From Gammaproteobacteria bacterium (GTDB lineage: Bacteria; Pseudomonadota; Gammaproteobacteria; Poriferisulfidales; GCA-002705445): a DNA stretch of 64,000 nucleotides. Both the position numbers and the translations under genes were made by a program. The stretch lies in NCBI GenBank assembly GCA_018675635.1, contig JABGXU010000007.1, forward strand, positions 317,366 through 381,365, given 5' to 3'. The notes under the pieces are model-generated. The model was given only the letters and a program-made list of their open reading frames with translations, had not been told where the DNA came from and ran no database searches. This document shows, piece after piece, positions 1-9,073 of this stretch (position 1 is the first letter of the stretch; each line of letters opens with the position of its first letter).

Positions 1-1122
1 ATTGTTCCTGAAGAATGGGGTGGTGATAATATTTTTGTCGAAGTGTCTGCTAAAGAAGGAACAGGGGTTGAAAATTTATTGGAATCAATATCTTTATTAT
101 CAGAAGTTTTGGAATTAAAGGCTATAGCAAGGGGTTCTGCTACAGGAATTGTTTTAGAGTCTGCTCTTGATAAAGGAAAAGGCGCTACTGCTACAGTCCT
201 TGTTCAAAAAGGCTGTATGAATACAGGTGAAAATATTTTATGTGGCAAAGAGTTTGGGAGAATTAGAGCAATGATTGACCAAAATGGGAAACGCGTAAGT
301 ATAGCAACTCCATCAACACCAGTTGTAATACTGGGATTATCTGCTGCCCCAGAAGTGGGAGATGAGGTTTTATCAGCAGTTAATGATAAAAAAATAAGAG
401 AAATTGCTGAATTTAGAAAGACAAAAATAAGAGATAATAAATTTTCTTCACAATATCAAGCTCCAACATTAGATAATATTTTTAGTAACTTAAAGGAAGG
501 CGAGATACCTAGATTTAACATATTATTAAAATCAGATGTTCAGGGAAGTTCCCAAGCAATTTGTGAATCATTGTTAAAATTAAATAACGATGAAGTGATG
601 ATAAAAATAATTAGTTCGTCTGTAGGCGCTATTAATGAATCTGATATAGCATTGGCAGAAGCATCTAATGCGATAATTTTAGGATTTAATGTTAGAGCTG
701 ACAACCAAGCTAAAAAAACATTAGGTGATAAAAAAATTGATTTAAGATATTACAGTATTATTTATGACTTAATAGATGACGTTAAGTTAGGAATGAGTGG
801 GCTATTATCACCTGAAATTAAAGAAGAGATAGTTGGGTTAGCGGAAGTCAAAGATGTGTTTAAATCCTCAAGCATGGGATCTGTTGCAGGTTGCCAAGTT
901 ATAGAGGGTTCAGTAAAAAAAGGAAATTCTATAAGAGTTTTAAGAGATAATGTAGTAATTTACGAAGGAGAATTAGAGTCTTTACGAAGACATAAAGATG
1001 ATGTTAAAGAAGTTAAACTTGGGACTGAATGTGGTATAGCTGTTAAAAATTACAATGATGTGAAACCAGGCGATAATATAGAAGTATTCAAAAGAATTGA
1101 GGTTGCTAGACAAATAGAGTAA
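1..1122 (+). CDS. infB: Translation initiation factor IF-2, C-terminal part (5' end outside window)
   Basis: IF-2 is the GTPase that brings fMet-tRNA to the 30S subunit and promotes subunit joining. The reading frame is open from base 1 (beginning IVPEEWGGD), so the gene enters from the left; the GTG at 43 is internal. The visible ~373 residues begin at the end of the G domain (EVSAKEG, the G5 motif) and continue through domain II and the C-terminal fMet-tRNA-binding domains. E. coli IF-2 has about 890 residues, so more than half is missing. The stop overlaps the rbfA start by one base (TAATG), as in the usual nusA-infB-rbfA-truB-rpsO-pnp operon. Confidence 0.97.
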   Translation: MVPEEWGGDNIFVEVSAKEGTGVENLLESISLLSEVLELKAIARGSATGIVLESALDKGKGATATVLVQKGCMNTGENILCGKEFGRIRAMIDQNGKRVSIATPSTPVVILGLSAAPEVGDEVLSAVNDKKIREIAEFRKTKIRDNKFSSQYQAPTLDNIFSNLKEGEIPRFNILLKSDVQGSSQAICESLLKLNNDEVMIKIISSSVGAINESDIALAEASNAIILGFNVRADNQAKKTLGDKKIDLRYYSIIYDLIDDVKLGMSGLLSPEIKEEIVGLAEVKDVFKSSSMGSVAGCQVIEGSVKKGNSIRVLRDNVVIYEGELESLRRHKDDVKEVKLGTECGIAVKNYNDVKPGDNIEVFKRIEVARQIE

Positions 1123-1487
1123 TGAAATATGATTCTGATAATCTGCGTATTCATAGAATAGGCGCAGCGATACAAAAAGAAATAGCGCAAGTTATTCAAA
1201 ATGATATTAATGATCCTAGAATAAAAGATGTTGTAATAACAGAAGTTGAAATGTCAAAAGATTTAAAGCACGCAAAAGTTTTCTTTTTAATTTTTAATCA
1301 TAAGAGTAAAAAATCAGAAGAAATAAAATCAATAACAAAAACCATAAACTCTTCAAAATTATTTTTTAAGAAAAAATTATCAAAAAACTCAAATTTAAGA
1401 TCTGTGCCAAATTTAAGATTTATTTTTGATGACACTGAATCAAAAGCATTTGAGCTTGAAGAGTTAATAAATAAAAGTTTAAAATAG
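1122..1487 (+). CDS. rbfA: 30S ribosome-binding factor RbfA
   Basis: RbfA is a small KH-fold protein that helps mature the 16S rRNA 5' end and is needed at low temperature. The 121-residue product has the family start RIHRIGAAIQKEIAQVI, then NDPRIKDVVITEVEMSKDL, followed by a lysine-rich C-terminal region. The length is normal (E. coli 133 residues). It overlaps infB by one base and is followed after one base by truB, so translation is probably coupled through the three genes. Confidence 0.95.
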   Translation: MKYDSDNLRIHRIGAAIQKEIAQVIQNDINDPRIKDVVITEVEMSKDLKHAKVFFLIFNHKSKKSEEIKSITKTINSSKLFFKKKLSKNSNLRSVPNLRFIFDDTESKAFELEELINKSLK

Positions 1488-1488
1488 A

Positions 1489-2373
1489 ATGTTGGATTTA
1501 AGTAAAAGCTGTTTAATTTTAGATAAACCTAGCGGAATATCTTCAAATAATGCTTTAAAAGAAGTTAAAAAAAAATTACACCAAAAGAAAGCGGGGTTTT
1601 CTGGAACTCTTGATCCTTTAGCTAGCGGTCTTTTAATTATTTTTTTTAATAAGGCGACAAAACTTTGCTCGTTGTTTTTAAATGCTAATAAAAACTATGA
1701 AGCTATTATGAAATTAGGTGTTACATCAACAACTGCTGATTTAGATGGTGAAATTATAAAAAGAAGTGATATTCCAGATATTGCAAAAAAAGATTTAGAA
1801 AAATTAGAAATTAAATATACTGGTAAAGTTAATCAAGTTCCTCCAATGTATTCAGCTTTAAAATATAATGGTATGCGCTTATATGAGTATGCAAGAAAAG
1901 GTATAAATATTGATCGTCCATCTAGAGAAATTAATATTTTTAAAATTGAATTAATTCTTTTGGATAAAAATCATATTTCTATAAAAGTTAAATGCTCTAA
2001 AGGCACATATATTAGAACATTAGCAGAGCAAATTGGTAATGATATAGGTTGTGGGGCCATAGTAAGTGAACTTAGAAGAACTAAAATTAATGAAATTGAT
2101 TTATCAAAATCTATTAAACTTAATGACCTTCTTTCGTCTTCAGAAGAAGATATTTGTAAAAAATATATAGTTAATGCTGACGTACTATTACAAGATATAA
2201 ATTCTTGTTATCTTTCAAAAAGTGATACGAAAGAAATTGTTAATGGGAATAAGGTTAAAATAAATGAGAATCCATGTGAAATAGTTAGAATTTATGATTT
2301 AGATAAGAAATTCATTGGAATTGGAAAAATTAATGATAATTTTGAGTTATTGCCAAATAAAATATTTGTATAA
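1489..2373 (+). CDS. truB: tRNA pseudouridine-55 synthase TruB
   Basis: TruB converts U55 of the tRNA T-loop to pseudouridine. The 294-residue product shows LDKPSGISSNNAL near the N-terminus and the catalytic motif GTLDPLASG, with the catalytic aspartate at residue 42. KGTYIRTLAEQIG matches the conserved RNA-binding segment near residues 180-190. The ATG follows the rbfA stop by one base, so the gene is operonic. The C-terminal ~80 residues are diverged, as is usual for the PUA-like tail. Confidence 0.95.
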   Translation: MLDLSKSCLILDKPSGISSNNALKEVKKKLHQKKAGFSGTLDPLASGLLIIFFNKATKLCSLFLNANKNYEAIMKLGVTSTTADLDGEIIKRSDIPDIAKKDLEKLEIKYTGKVNQVPPMYSALKYNGMRLYEYARKGINIDRPSREINIFKIELILLDKNHISIKVKCSKGTYIRTLAEQIGNDIGCGAIVSELRRTKINEIDLSKSIKLNDLLSSSEEDICKKYIVNADVLLQDINSCYLSKSDTKEIVNGNKVKINENPCEIVRIYDLDKKFIGIGKINDNFELLPNKIFV

Positions 2374-2382
2374 ACTTAATGT

Positions 2383-2410
2383 TTGTATGATTAATATATC
2401 GTGCTAGAAT
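2383..2410 (+). promoter_or_regulatory. Candidate promoter ahead of rpsO
   Basis: In the 68-base gap between truB and rpsO a -10-like TAGAAT (2405-2410) lies 16 bases after a weak -35-like TTGTAT (2383-2388). An internal rpsO promoter at this place is well known in E. coli. The -35 match is poor, so this is a prediction only. Confidence 0.4.
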
Positions 2411-2441
2411 GCGCCCTTAAATTAAAGAATTATTGGAAAAT

Positions 2442-2711
2442 ATGTCATTATCAACAGAAGAAAAAAGCAAAGTTATAGAGCAATATCAACAAGGAAATTC
2501 TGACACGGGGTCTCCAGAAATACAAATAGCGTTATTATCTAAAAGGATTGAGTTTCTTAGCGAGCATTTTAGCGTTCATAAAAAAGACCATCATTCGCGC
2601 CATGGATTATTAAAAATGGTGAATACTAGAAGAAAGCTACTTGACTACTTAAAGAGAAAAAATATTGATAGATATCAATCAATAATCTCATCTTTAGGAT
2701 TAAGAAGATAA
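2442..2711 (+). CDS. rpsO: 30S ribosomal protein S15
   Basis: S15 binds the central domain of 16S rRNA early in 30S assembly. I chose the ATG at 2442 rather than the upstream in-frame TTG at 2433, because it gives MSLSTEEK and an 89-residue protein that lines up with E. coli S15 end to end. Hallmarks are [16 protein letters not shown], the rRNA-binding HKKDHHSR and the C-terminal [11 protein letters not shown]...LGLRR. It lies between truB and pnp, its normal position. Confidence 0.97.
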   Translation: MSLSTEEKSKVIEQYQQGNSDTGSPEIQIALLSKRIEFLSEHFSVHKKDHHSRHGLLKMVNTRRKLLDYLKRKNIDRYQSIISSLGLRR

Positions 2712-2748
2712 CCTAAACAAACAACCTAAACAGATAACCTAAGAGAAA
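2710..2748 (+). repeat. Three tandem 13-base units in the rpsO-pnp spacer
   Basis: The heptamer AACCTAA recurs at 2710, 2723 and 2736, an exact 13-base period. The first two units share AACCTAAACA and the third diverges after the heptamer. The repeats fill almost the whole 40-base gap between the rpsO stop and the pnp ATG. The gap is nearly free of G, so it cannot form the long RNase III stem-loop known in the E. coli pnp leader. Confidence 0.75.
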
Positions 2749-2751
2749 AAA

Positions 2752-4827
2752 ATGAAACCTTTGAAAAAAAAGTTCCAATATGGAAATCACGAAGTAATTT
2801 TAGAAACAGGACAAATTGCAAGACAGGCAAATGGTGCTGTTTTAGTCAATATGGAAGGCACGGTTGTTTTAACAACGGTAGTAGCAAAAAACGATGGTAA
2901 AGCAAGAGACTTTTTTCCATTAACAGTTAATTACCAAGAAAAAACATATGCTGCCGGAAAAATACCAGGTGGATTTTTTAAAAGAGAAGGAAGACCTGCT
3001 GAAAAAGAAACTTTAATCTGTAGATTAATAGATCGACCAATAAGACCTTTGTTTCCAAAAGAATTTACGCATGAAGTACAAGTAATATGTACTGTTATGA
3101 GTTTAAATACTGAAGTTGATGCAGACATACCGGCATTAATAGGAGCTTCAGCAGCATTAAAGATAGCTGGAGTGCCATTCCAAGGGCCACTTGGAGCAGC
3201 AAGAATTGGTTACGGCAACGGTTCTTATATATTAAATCCAAGCAAAACAGAGTTATTAACTTCAGAATTAGATCTAATGGTTGCGGGAACTAAAGATGGA
3301 GTTCTAATGGTTGAGTCAGAGGCGAAAATGCTAAGCGAAGAAGTTATGCTTGGAGCGGTTGCTTTTGGTCATAAAGAGATGCAGGGTTTAATAAGCGAGA
3401 TTAATAGTTTTGCAGAAGAATTCGGTATAAAAGATTATGGATGGGTTAAGCCTGAAAATCTAAACGAAAGTTTAGAAAAAGAAGTTTATGAGCATTTTAA
3501 AGATAATATTACCGAAGCTTACTTAATATCTGATAAAGCTGAAAGAAATGACAAGATATCAGAAATAAAAGCAAGCGCACTTGAGAAATTTAATAATCAA
3601 GAAGAGTGTAAAAAAGACTGCATAGAAGATTCTATACACGATATTCAGAAAGACGTGGTAAGAAAAAATATTATAGCCGGCAAACCAAGAATTGACGGAA
3701 GAGATAATAAAACAATTAGAAATATAAGCATTGAAGTAGGTCTCTTACCCAAGACACATGGAAGCGCTTTATTTACCAGAGGTGAAACTCAGGCAATTGT
3801 GGTGGCAACACTAGGAACAGACAGAGATGGTCAAATAATAGATGCGATAGAAGGAAAATACGAAGATAAATTTATGCTGCATTATAATTTTCCTCCATAC
3901 TCAGTTGGTGAAACAGGTTTTGTAGGGTCACCAAAAAGAAGAGAAATTGGTCATGGTAAACTAGCAAAAAGAGCTATAGTTCCTGTACTACCAACACCAG
4001 AAGAATTTCCATACGTAATTAGGATTGTTTCGGAGATTACAGAGTCAAATGGTTCAAGCTCAATGGCTAGCGTCTGCGGATCAAGTCTTTCATTGATGGA
4101 TGCCGGGGTTCCAATAAAAGCACCAGTTGCAGGAATAGCAATGGGTTTAATAAAAGAAGGTGATGAATTTGTAGTTTTATCAGATATATTGGGTGATGAA
4201 GATCATTTAGGAGATATGGATTTTAAAGTAGCTGGAACAAATGATGGTATAACAGCACTTCAAATGGATATTAAAATAAATGGTATTACCGAAGAAATTA
4301 TGAAAATTGCACTTGGGCAAGCAAAAGATGGAAGAATTCATATTTTAGGAGAAATGAATAAAGTAATTCAGTCTTCAAGAGAAGAGGTTTCAGAAAATGC
4401 ACCAAGGTTTGTAACTATACAAGTTAAATCAGATAAAGTAAGAGATGTTATTGGAAAAGGCGGGGCAACAATAAGGTTATTAACTGAAGAAACTGGAGCA
4501 ATAGTTGACATAGATGATACTGGTTTAATTAAAATTTCAGCTGTTGATAAAGAAGCAGTGGAACTTGCAAAAGCCAAAATTGAGCAATTAACAGCAGATG
4601 TTGAAGTTGATAAAATTTACGAAGGTAAGGTTGCAAAAATTATGGATTTTGGAGCATTTGTTAATGTTCTTCCAGGTAAAGATGGGTTGGTTCATATATC
4701 TCAGATCTGCGAAGAAAGAGTAGAAAATGTAACGGATAAAGTTAAAGAAGGCGAGATTGTAAAAGTTAAGGTTCTTGAGATTGACAAACAAGGAAGAATT
4801 AAATTAACAATGAAGGGCTTAAATTAA
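2752..4827 (+). CDS. pnp: Polyribonucleotide nucleotidyltransferase (PNPase)
   Basis: PNPase degrades RNA 3'-to-5' by phosphorolysis and is a degradosome component in gammaproteobacteria. The 691-residue product has the full domain order: a first RNase PH domain ([27 protein letters not shown]), a helical linker, a second RNase PH domain ([28 protein letters not shown]), a KH domain with VIGKGGATI near residue 566, and a C-terminal S1 domain from about residue 620. It is slightly shorter than E. coli PNPase (711 residues). The start codon sits 40 bases after rpsO, behind a tandem-repeat spacer. Confidence 0.97.
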   Translation: MKPLKKKFQYGNHEVILETGQIARQANGAVLVNMEGTVVLTTVVAKNDGKARDFFPLTVNYQEKTYAAGKIPGGFFKREGRPAEKETLICRLIDRPIRPLFPKEFTHEVQVICTVMSLNTEVDADIPALIGASAALKIAGVPFQGPLGAARIGYGNGSYILNPSKTELLTSELDLMVAGTKDGVLMVESEAKMLSEEVMLGAVAFGHKEMQGLISEINSFAEEFGIKDYGWVKPENLNESLEKEVYEHFKDNITEAYLISDKAERNDKISEIKASALEKFNNQEECKKDCIEDSIHDIQKDVVRKNIIAGKPRIDGRDNKTIRNISIEVGLLPKTHGSALFTRGETQAIVVATLGTDRDGQIIDAIEGKYEDKFMLHYNFPPYSVGETGFVGSPKRREIGHGKLAKRAIVPVLPTPEEFPYVIRIVSEITESNGSSSMASVCGSSLSLMDAGVPIKAPVAGIAMGLIKEGDEFVVLSDILGDEDHLGDMDFKVAGTNDGITALQMDIKINGITEEIMKIALGQAKDGRIHILGEMNKVIQSSREEVSENAPRFVTIQVKSDKVRDVIGKGGATIRLLTEETGAIVDIDDTGLIKISAVDKEAVELAKAKIEQLTADVEVDKIYEGKVAKIMDFGAFVNVLPGKDGLVHISQICEERVENVTDKVKEGEIVKVKVLEIDKQGRIKLTMKGLN

Positions 4828-4844
4828 TTAAATTTTAGATTCAA

Positions 4845-5219
4845 ATGCAAAAAGACTGGAAAAGCATATTAACAAAAGAAGAGTTTTTTGTTTGTAGAAA
4901 AAAAGGTACAGAGCCTGCCTTTTCCGGTAATTACGATAAGTTCTATGAAGATGGCACATATTATTGTAAATGTTGTGAAAATCAGCTTTTTAACTCAAGT
5001 ACAAAGTTTGACTCAGGATCTGGTTGGCCCAGTTTCACATCCCCAATTAAAAAAGAAAATATAACCTCTATTGAAGACCATAGTCATGGTATGACAAGAG
5101 TCGAAGTTCAATGCTCAAAATGTGATTGTCATTTAGGGCATGTTTTCGATGATGGGCCTAGACCCGCAAACAAAAGATACTGTATAAATTCCTTAAGCTT
5201 GTCTTTTAAAAAATCATAA
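4845..5219 (+). CDS. msrB: Peptide methionine (R)-S-oxide reductase MsrB
   Basis: MsrB reduces R-methionine sulfoxide in proteins back to methionine. The 124-residue product carries the two zinc-binding CxxC pairs (CKCC and CSKC), the signature GSGWPSF and the catalytic cysteine at residue 113 in RYCINSLSL. No signal peptide is visible, so it is cytoplasmic. It starts 17 bases after pnp and may be read from the same transcript. msrA is not in the window. Confidence 0.95.
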   Translation: MQKDWKSILTKEEFFVCRKKGTEPAFSGNYDKFYEDGTYYCKCCENQLFNSSTKFDSGSGWPSFTSPIKKENITSIEDHSHGMTRVEVQCSKCDCHLGHVFDDGPRPANKRYCINSLSLSFKKS

Positions 5220-5260
5220 TTTAGTAATATAGGTATATATCACTTTATGTATATAAGGCT

Positions 5261-5288
5261 TTGCAGAGGTAAGTTTTTTGGGTAAAAT
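5261..5288 (+). promoter_or_regulatory. Candidate promoter of the ferredoxin/reductase module
   Basis: A -10-like TAAAAT (5283-5288) lies 16 bases after TTGCAG (5261-5266), in the 103-base gap between msrB and the small ferredoxin gene. It would give a short leader ahead of a good ribosome site (GAGGAG near 5311). The -35 match is weak. Confidence 0.35.
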
Positions 5289-5322
5289 AGAGGTCGAAAT
5301 CTAAAAAAGAGAGGAGAATGAT

Positions 5323-5499
5323 ATGAAAGTTACATGGGATGAGAGTGTTTGTATTCATGCTGGGAAGTGTGTGCAAGGAGCACCAGAAGTATTTAAAGTG
5401 GAAGACGGAAAATTTGTTATTGATACATCAGCCGGTACAGAGGATAAAATTACTGATGTGCTTTCAGAATGCCCATCGGGCGCCTTGAAAATAGAATAG
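5323..5499 (+). CDS. Small P450-type single-cluster ferredoxin (Fer4_19-like)
   Basis: A 58-residue acidic protein with a strong ribosome site (GAGGAG) a few bases before the ATG. It has three cysteines only: Cys10 and Cys16 in CIHAGKC and Cys50 in CPSGAL. The pattern C-x2-A-x2-C...CP is that of the divergent one-cluster ferredoxins that often serve cytochromes P450, in which a non-cysteine residue replaces the fourth ligand. It is probably a [3Fe-4S] or three-Cys [4Fe-4S] electron carrier in the cytoplasm. It precedes a GST-fold protein and a flavin reductase on the same strand. Its redox partner is unknown and no P450 lies in the window. Confidence 0.85.
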   Translation: MKVTWDESVCIHAGKCVQGAPEVFKVEDGKFVIDTSAGTEDKITDVLSECPSGALKIE

Positions 5500-5536
5500 A
5501 AATTTAAAAAAATAATAATTCTCTTAGGAGGGAAAT

Positions 5537-6220
5537 ATGATCGGGAATAAATTATCCACGGCGATGAAATTATTTGGTAACCCTAGCTGCATAAACACAG
5601 CTAAGTGTTTACAAACAGCTGGCGAAAAAGGAGTCGACGTTGAAGCGATTTCTATTAATAGTGGAGATGAAGTATTAGATAATTCTCCTTTAGGTAGTGC
5701 CCCAGTATTAAAAGATTTAGACAATATCGTTTATGGTACGGGTGCAATATTATCGTACTTAGATGATAAAGGATTTGGCCCTTCACTAGTTCCTAGAAAC
5801 GGTGTTATCAGAGCAATTATGTATCAATATTCTCATATCGCAACTGATTATGTTCAAATGGAAGCTTACGGATTATTAACTGGTTCTGGTGGTAATATGG
5901 ACATAGTAAATAAAGCATGTGATTTATTAGAGAATTTATTAACAGATCCTCCGCAGCATTCAGCTCCAAAATTAAAAAAAGATAGTTTTGTATGTGGCGA
6001 GTTTAGTTTAGCTGATATTCATTGGATGTCATGTGTTAATGCTTTAGAAATTTCTGGAAATGATGTTGTTTCCTCAAGACCTGGAATGACTGAATGGTAT
6101 AATGCTGTTAAGAATCACCCTTCTACCAGTAAAGAAAAAGTTGTTCCTTATGATTTTCTTCCAACTAAAGAAGATGTTGATTCAGGTAAAGTAAGAAACG
6201 TAGGTATAAATGTAGTATAA
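5537..6220 (+). CDS. Glutathione S-transferase-fold protein
   Basis: A 227-residue protein with an excellent ribosome site (AGGAGGG). The N-terminal ~80 residues look like a GST thioredoxin-fold domain: KLFGNPSCINTAKCL at the start, then SPLGSAPVL (with the usual cis-proline context) and YGTGAILSYLDD. The C-terminal helical domain carries FVCGEFSLADIHWMSCV, a typical GST N-capping/hydrophobic-core motif. It lies 37 bases after the ferredoxin and 71 before the reductase. Substrate cannot be told; glutathione-dependent handling of a reactive product would fit the neighbours but is inference. Confidence 0.8.
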   Translation: MIGNKLSTAMKLFGNPSCINTAKCLQTAGEKGVDVEAISINSGDEVLDNSPLGSAPVLKDLDNIVYGTGAILSYLDDKGFGPSLVPRNGVIRAIMYQYSHIATDYVQMEAYGLLTGSGGNMDIVNKACDLLENLLTDPPQHSAPKLKKDSFVCGEFSLADIHWMSCVNALEISGNDVVSSRPGMTEWYNAVKNHPSTSKEKVVPYDFLPTKEDVDSGKVRNVGINVV

Positions 6221-6291
6221 GTTTTGCGTACTGAAAATTTAATTTAATTAACTAACTTAGTGTAATATACACAGGGAATTACTATATTCAT

Positions 6292-7359
6292 ATGTTTGGA
6301 TTATTTAAAAAAGCTGGACCACAGGAAGTATCTCTAAATTCAGATCAATACAAATTTGAGGTTCAACCTGATCAAAATATTTTAGATGCAGCATTAAAAG
6401 CAGGTATAGCATTTCCACATGACTGTAGAGTTGGGAGTTGCGGAACATGCGCATGCAAATTAACTAAAGGAAAAATAAAACCTACGGCTGACTTTAGTTA
6501 CGTTTTAGATGGCGAGCAATTAAAAAGTGGAATGATATTAGCTTGTCAGTCTAGAGCTAAAACTCCTGTTAGCATTGATGTAGAAATTGATGATAGTGTA
6601 AAAGTAGAGGCTACAAATTCTTATATTGCTGTTGTAAAAAAAGTTACTCCTTTAACGCACGACATTATGGAATTAACAGTAGAAATCGATGGATTAAATC
6701 ATAATGGTTTGGCAGGGCAATATGCGGAATTAATGGTAAAAAAAGTTGGAGGTTCACGTTCATACTCATTTGCAAAAGCTCCAGCAAATGAGAATTCTAA
6801 GGAACTTTCTTTTTATATAAGAAATGTTCCAAAAGGTAAATTTAGTGGTTGGTTATTTGGAAAAGATCCAACAGGTCAAAAAATTGAATTAAATACTCCG
6901 TTTGGATCATTTTATTATAGAGATAAAAGTACACCAATGGTTTGCATAGCTGGTGGAAGTGGGATGAGCGCAGTTAAAGCTGTTTTAGAACAAGCTGCAC
7001 TAGACCAAGCAGAAAGAGATGCAATATTTTTATTTGGAGCAAGAACACAACAAGATATATATAGTCAAAAAGAACTGGAAGTAATAAAAAAACAATGGAA
7101 TCCAAATTATAACTTTGAATATATATATGTTTTAAATATGGAGCCTGAAGATTCTGATTGGAAGGGCCCAAGAGGTTTAGTTACAGATTATTTAAAGTCT
7201 GACTATATAGAAAAAGGTAAGTTAAATATGAAGGAATGCCAAGGATTTTTATGCGGACCTCCACCGATGATAGATGCTGCTATAGCAGCTTTTACAGCGG
7301 AAGGAATGCCAAATGAAGAAATATTCTTTGATAAATTCCTAGATTCTGGGTCTAAATAA
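6292..7359 (+). CDS. [2Fe-2S]/FAD/NAD(P)H oxidoreductase, oxygenase-reductase type
   Basis: A 355-residue three-domain electron-transfer protein. Residues 11-105 are a plant-type [2Fe-2S] domain with Cys45, Cys50, Cys53 and Cys85 (CRVGSCGTC...C). An FAD-binding barrel follows (RSYSFAKAP near 158), then an NAD(P)-binding domain (IAGGSGMSA near 220, CGPPPMIDA near the C-terminus). This architecture is that of the reductases of soluble methane, phenol and toluene monooxygenases and related hydroxylases. No oxygenase subunit is adjacent, so its acceptor is unknown; the preceding ferredoxin is one candidate. Confidence 0.88.
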   Translation: MFGLFKKAGPQEVSLNSDQYKFEVQPDQNILDAALKAGIAFPHDCRVGSCGTCACKLTKGKIKPTADFSYVLDGEQLKSGMILACQSRAKTPVSIDVEIDDSVKVEATNSYIAVVKKVTPLTHDIMELTVEIDGLNHNGLAGQYAELMVKKVGGSRSYSFAKAPANENSKELSFYIRNVPKGKFSGWLFGKDPTGQKIELNTPFGSFYYRDKSTPMVCIAGGSGMSAVKAVLEQAALDQAERDAIFLFGARTQQDIYSQKELEVIKKQWNPNYNFEYIYVLNMEPEDSDWKGPRGLVTDYLKSDYIEKGKLNMKECQGFLCGPPPMIDAAIAAFTAEGMPNEEIFFDKFLDSGSK

Positions 7360-7421
7360 AAAATATTGGACGTATTGATCAATATTTGTAAAAATATAAC
7401 AAAATTATAAAGGGGTACTCA

Positions 7422-7643
7422 ATGAGAGAATACATAGCAACAATTATAATAATAGCTTTTACATCTATTTGTTTTTGGGGAATGAATCAGTTTGGGTTTC
7501 AAAATCAGATGCATGATGTATTATGGTCAATTGGCGCTGCTTTCGCACTACTAATTATTCTTCTAATAGACGTATATATATATTTTATAGTATGCAAAGA
7601 AACACCATGGGCGTGGAAAAAAGGAGAAAAAATAAATAGTTAA
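7422..7643 (+). CDS. Small two-helix membrane protein of unknown function
   Basis: A 73-residue protein behind a clear ribosome site (AAAGGGG). It has two hydrophobic segments, roughly residues 5-22 and 34-57, separated by a short polar loop, and a charged tail (PWAWKKGEKINS). I do not recognise a family. It is 62 bases after the reductase on the same strand and is probably the last gene of that module; a membrane anchor for it is possible. Its stop overlaps the convergent xseA stop by four bases. Confidence 0.65.
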   Translation: MREYIATIIIIAFTSICFWGMNQFGFQNQMHDVLWSIGAAFALLIILLIDVYIYFIVCKETPWAWKKGEKINS

Positions 7644-7652
7644 TTATTTTTT
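7627..7652. terminator. Candidate bidirectional A/T hairpin at a convergent gene junction
   Basis: AAAAAATAA (7627-7635) can pair with TTATTTTTT (7644-7652) around an eight-base loop, and more T residues follow on the plus strand. The stem overlaps the ends of the small membrane-protein gene and xseA. All pairs are A-T, so stability is low and this is tentative. Confidence 0.35.
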
Positions 7653-8989
7653 TTAATTTTTTGCACTTTAGAGTATATTTTACCATCAATCATTTTTATC
7701 TCAAGATTGTCATTTATATTGCAGTCCAATATTTTATTTATAACTCTATTGTTTTTGTAAACAACAGAGTAACCTTTATTTAAAATATTTAAGGGGTTTA
7801 TGTCATCTAATGTATTTCTATTTAAATTTATATTATTTCTTTGTTTATCAATAAAACTTTTTAAAATATTTTTTAATTTCACATGATTTTCATTAATTCT
7901 TGATTCTGCAATTGTAATTTTATTATTAGGACTAAAGTTTTTTAATTTAATTTTTACTAAATTAATTTTATCTCTTTCGTAGATTAGCTTTGACAATAAC
8001 TTTGATTTCAATGCTTCATAAAAAGTATCAATTGTCTGGAAATTATTATTAATTCTAGTAATAGGATTTTTTTTATCAATATCATTTTTATTTTCTTTTA
8101 AATTATTTCTTAAATCATTTAAAAAATTATAAATTATATTATTAAGGTCATTTACATATTCATAACAGTTATTTTTAATATCGTCACTTGATATCGTGGT
8201 TGCAATTTCTGCAGCTTCAGAAGGTGTTGCCGCCCTAAAATCTGATACTAAGTCAGCTATTGTAGTATCTGTTTCATGTCCAATTGCAGTTATAATTGGT
8301 ATTTCTGAATTATATATTTGCCTTGCTAGAAATTCGTTATTATATTCAATAAGATCTTCCAAAGCCCCTCCTCCTCTTGCAATAATAATTACGTCAGTTG
8401 TATTTTTTTTATTTATAGTAATTAGTTGTTCTATTATACTTGATGAGCAGTTATCACCCTGAACATTACACGCATAGATATCTATATTTATTACCGGTAA
8501 TCTTCTTTGCAATATTTTAAGAATATCTTGCAAAACTGATCCAGATAAAGATGTTATTATTGAAACTAATTTAGGATAGATTGGTAATTCTTTTTTAAAC
8601 TTTACATCAAATAACCCTTCATTTTTAAGTTTTATTTTTAGTCTTTCAAATAGCTCATGAAATTTTCCAACACCAGATGATGATAAATCAATTATATCTA
8701 ACTGATAAGATCCTGTTTTTTCGTAAAGCGTTACCTTACATTTAATAATTGCTTTCAATCCTACTTTAGGGTGAGTTTGTAGTTTTTCAACTCTTGAACT
8801 CCATAATGTACATTTCACAGAAGACTTTTCATCTTTTAAAGTAATGTAAATATGTCCTAATTGGCTTGTTTGCATTTGAGAGATTTCTCCCTCTACCAAG
8901 GAGTATCCCTCGAAAGAATATTCTATGACATCTTTTGCGTACTTATTTATTTCGCTAACAGAAAATATTTTTTTTTCAGTGCTTTGCAT
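7640..8989 (-). CDS. xseA: Exodeoxyribonuclease VII large subunit
   Basis: XseA is the catalytic large subunit of exonuclease VII, which degrades single-stranded DNA to oligonucleotides. I place the start at 8989 (MQSTEKKIFSVSEINKYAK), because an upstream TTG/ATG extension has no family counterpart; this gives 449 residues against 456 in E. coli. An N-terminal OB fold (VEGEISQMQTSQLGHIYITLKD) is followed by the catalytic domain with IARGGGALEDL and TAIGHETDTTIADLVSDFRAATPSEAAE. A long helical C-terminal region ends in LNKGYSVVYK. It is divergent from guaB, as in Pseudomonas. Confidence 0.95.
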   Translation of the reverse strand: MQSTEKKIFSVSEINKYAKDVIEYSFEGYSLVEGEISQMQTSQLGHIYITLKDEKSSVKCTLWSSRVEKLQTHPKVGLKAIIKCKVTLYEKTGSYQLDIIDLSSSGVGKFHELFERLKIKLKNEGLFDVKFKKELPIYPKLVSIITSLSGSVLQDILKILQRRLPVINIDIYACNVQGDNCSSSIIEQLITINKKNTTDVIIIARGGGALEDLIEYNNEFLARQIYNSEIPIITAIGHETDTTIADLVSDFRAATPSEAAEIATTISSDDIKNNCYEYVNDLNNIIYNFLNDLRNNLKENKNDIDKKNPITRINNNFQTIDTFYEALKSKLLSKLIYERDKINLVKIKLKNFSPNNKITIAESRINENHVKLKNILKSFIDKQRNNINLNRNTLDDINPLNILNKGYSVVYKNNRVINKILDCNINDNLEIKMIDGKIYSKVQKIKKNN

Positions 8990-9023
8990 AATATTCTTAA
9001 AAGATAATATTAAGATACTTTTG

Positions 9024-9051
9024 TTTACTTTTCTCAAATAATATCTATAAT
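9024..9051 (+). promoter_or_regulatory. guaBA promoter
   Basis: A perfect -10 TATAAT (9046-9051) lies 16 bases after TTTACT (9024-9029, 4/6 match to the -35 consensus) in the 84-base divergent gap between xseA and guaB. It would put the transcript start about 15 bases before the guaB ATG, with GAGAGG as ribosome site. No FIS or PurR operator can be recognised by eye. Confidence 0.6.
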
Positions 9052-9073
9052 ACCGTTTTGTAGAGAGGTTAAT

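Noticed and set aside
7361..7387. AAATATTG...CAATATTT hairpin after the reductase gene
   Set aside because: The stem is almost all A-T with a long loop and a poor T run, so it is not listed as a terminator.
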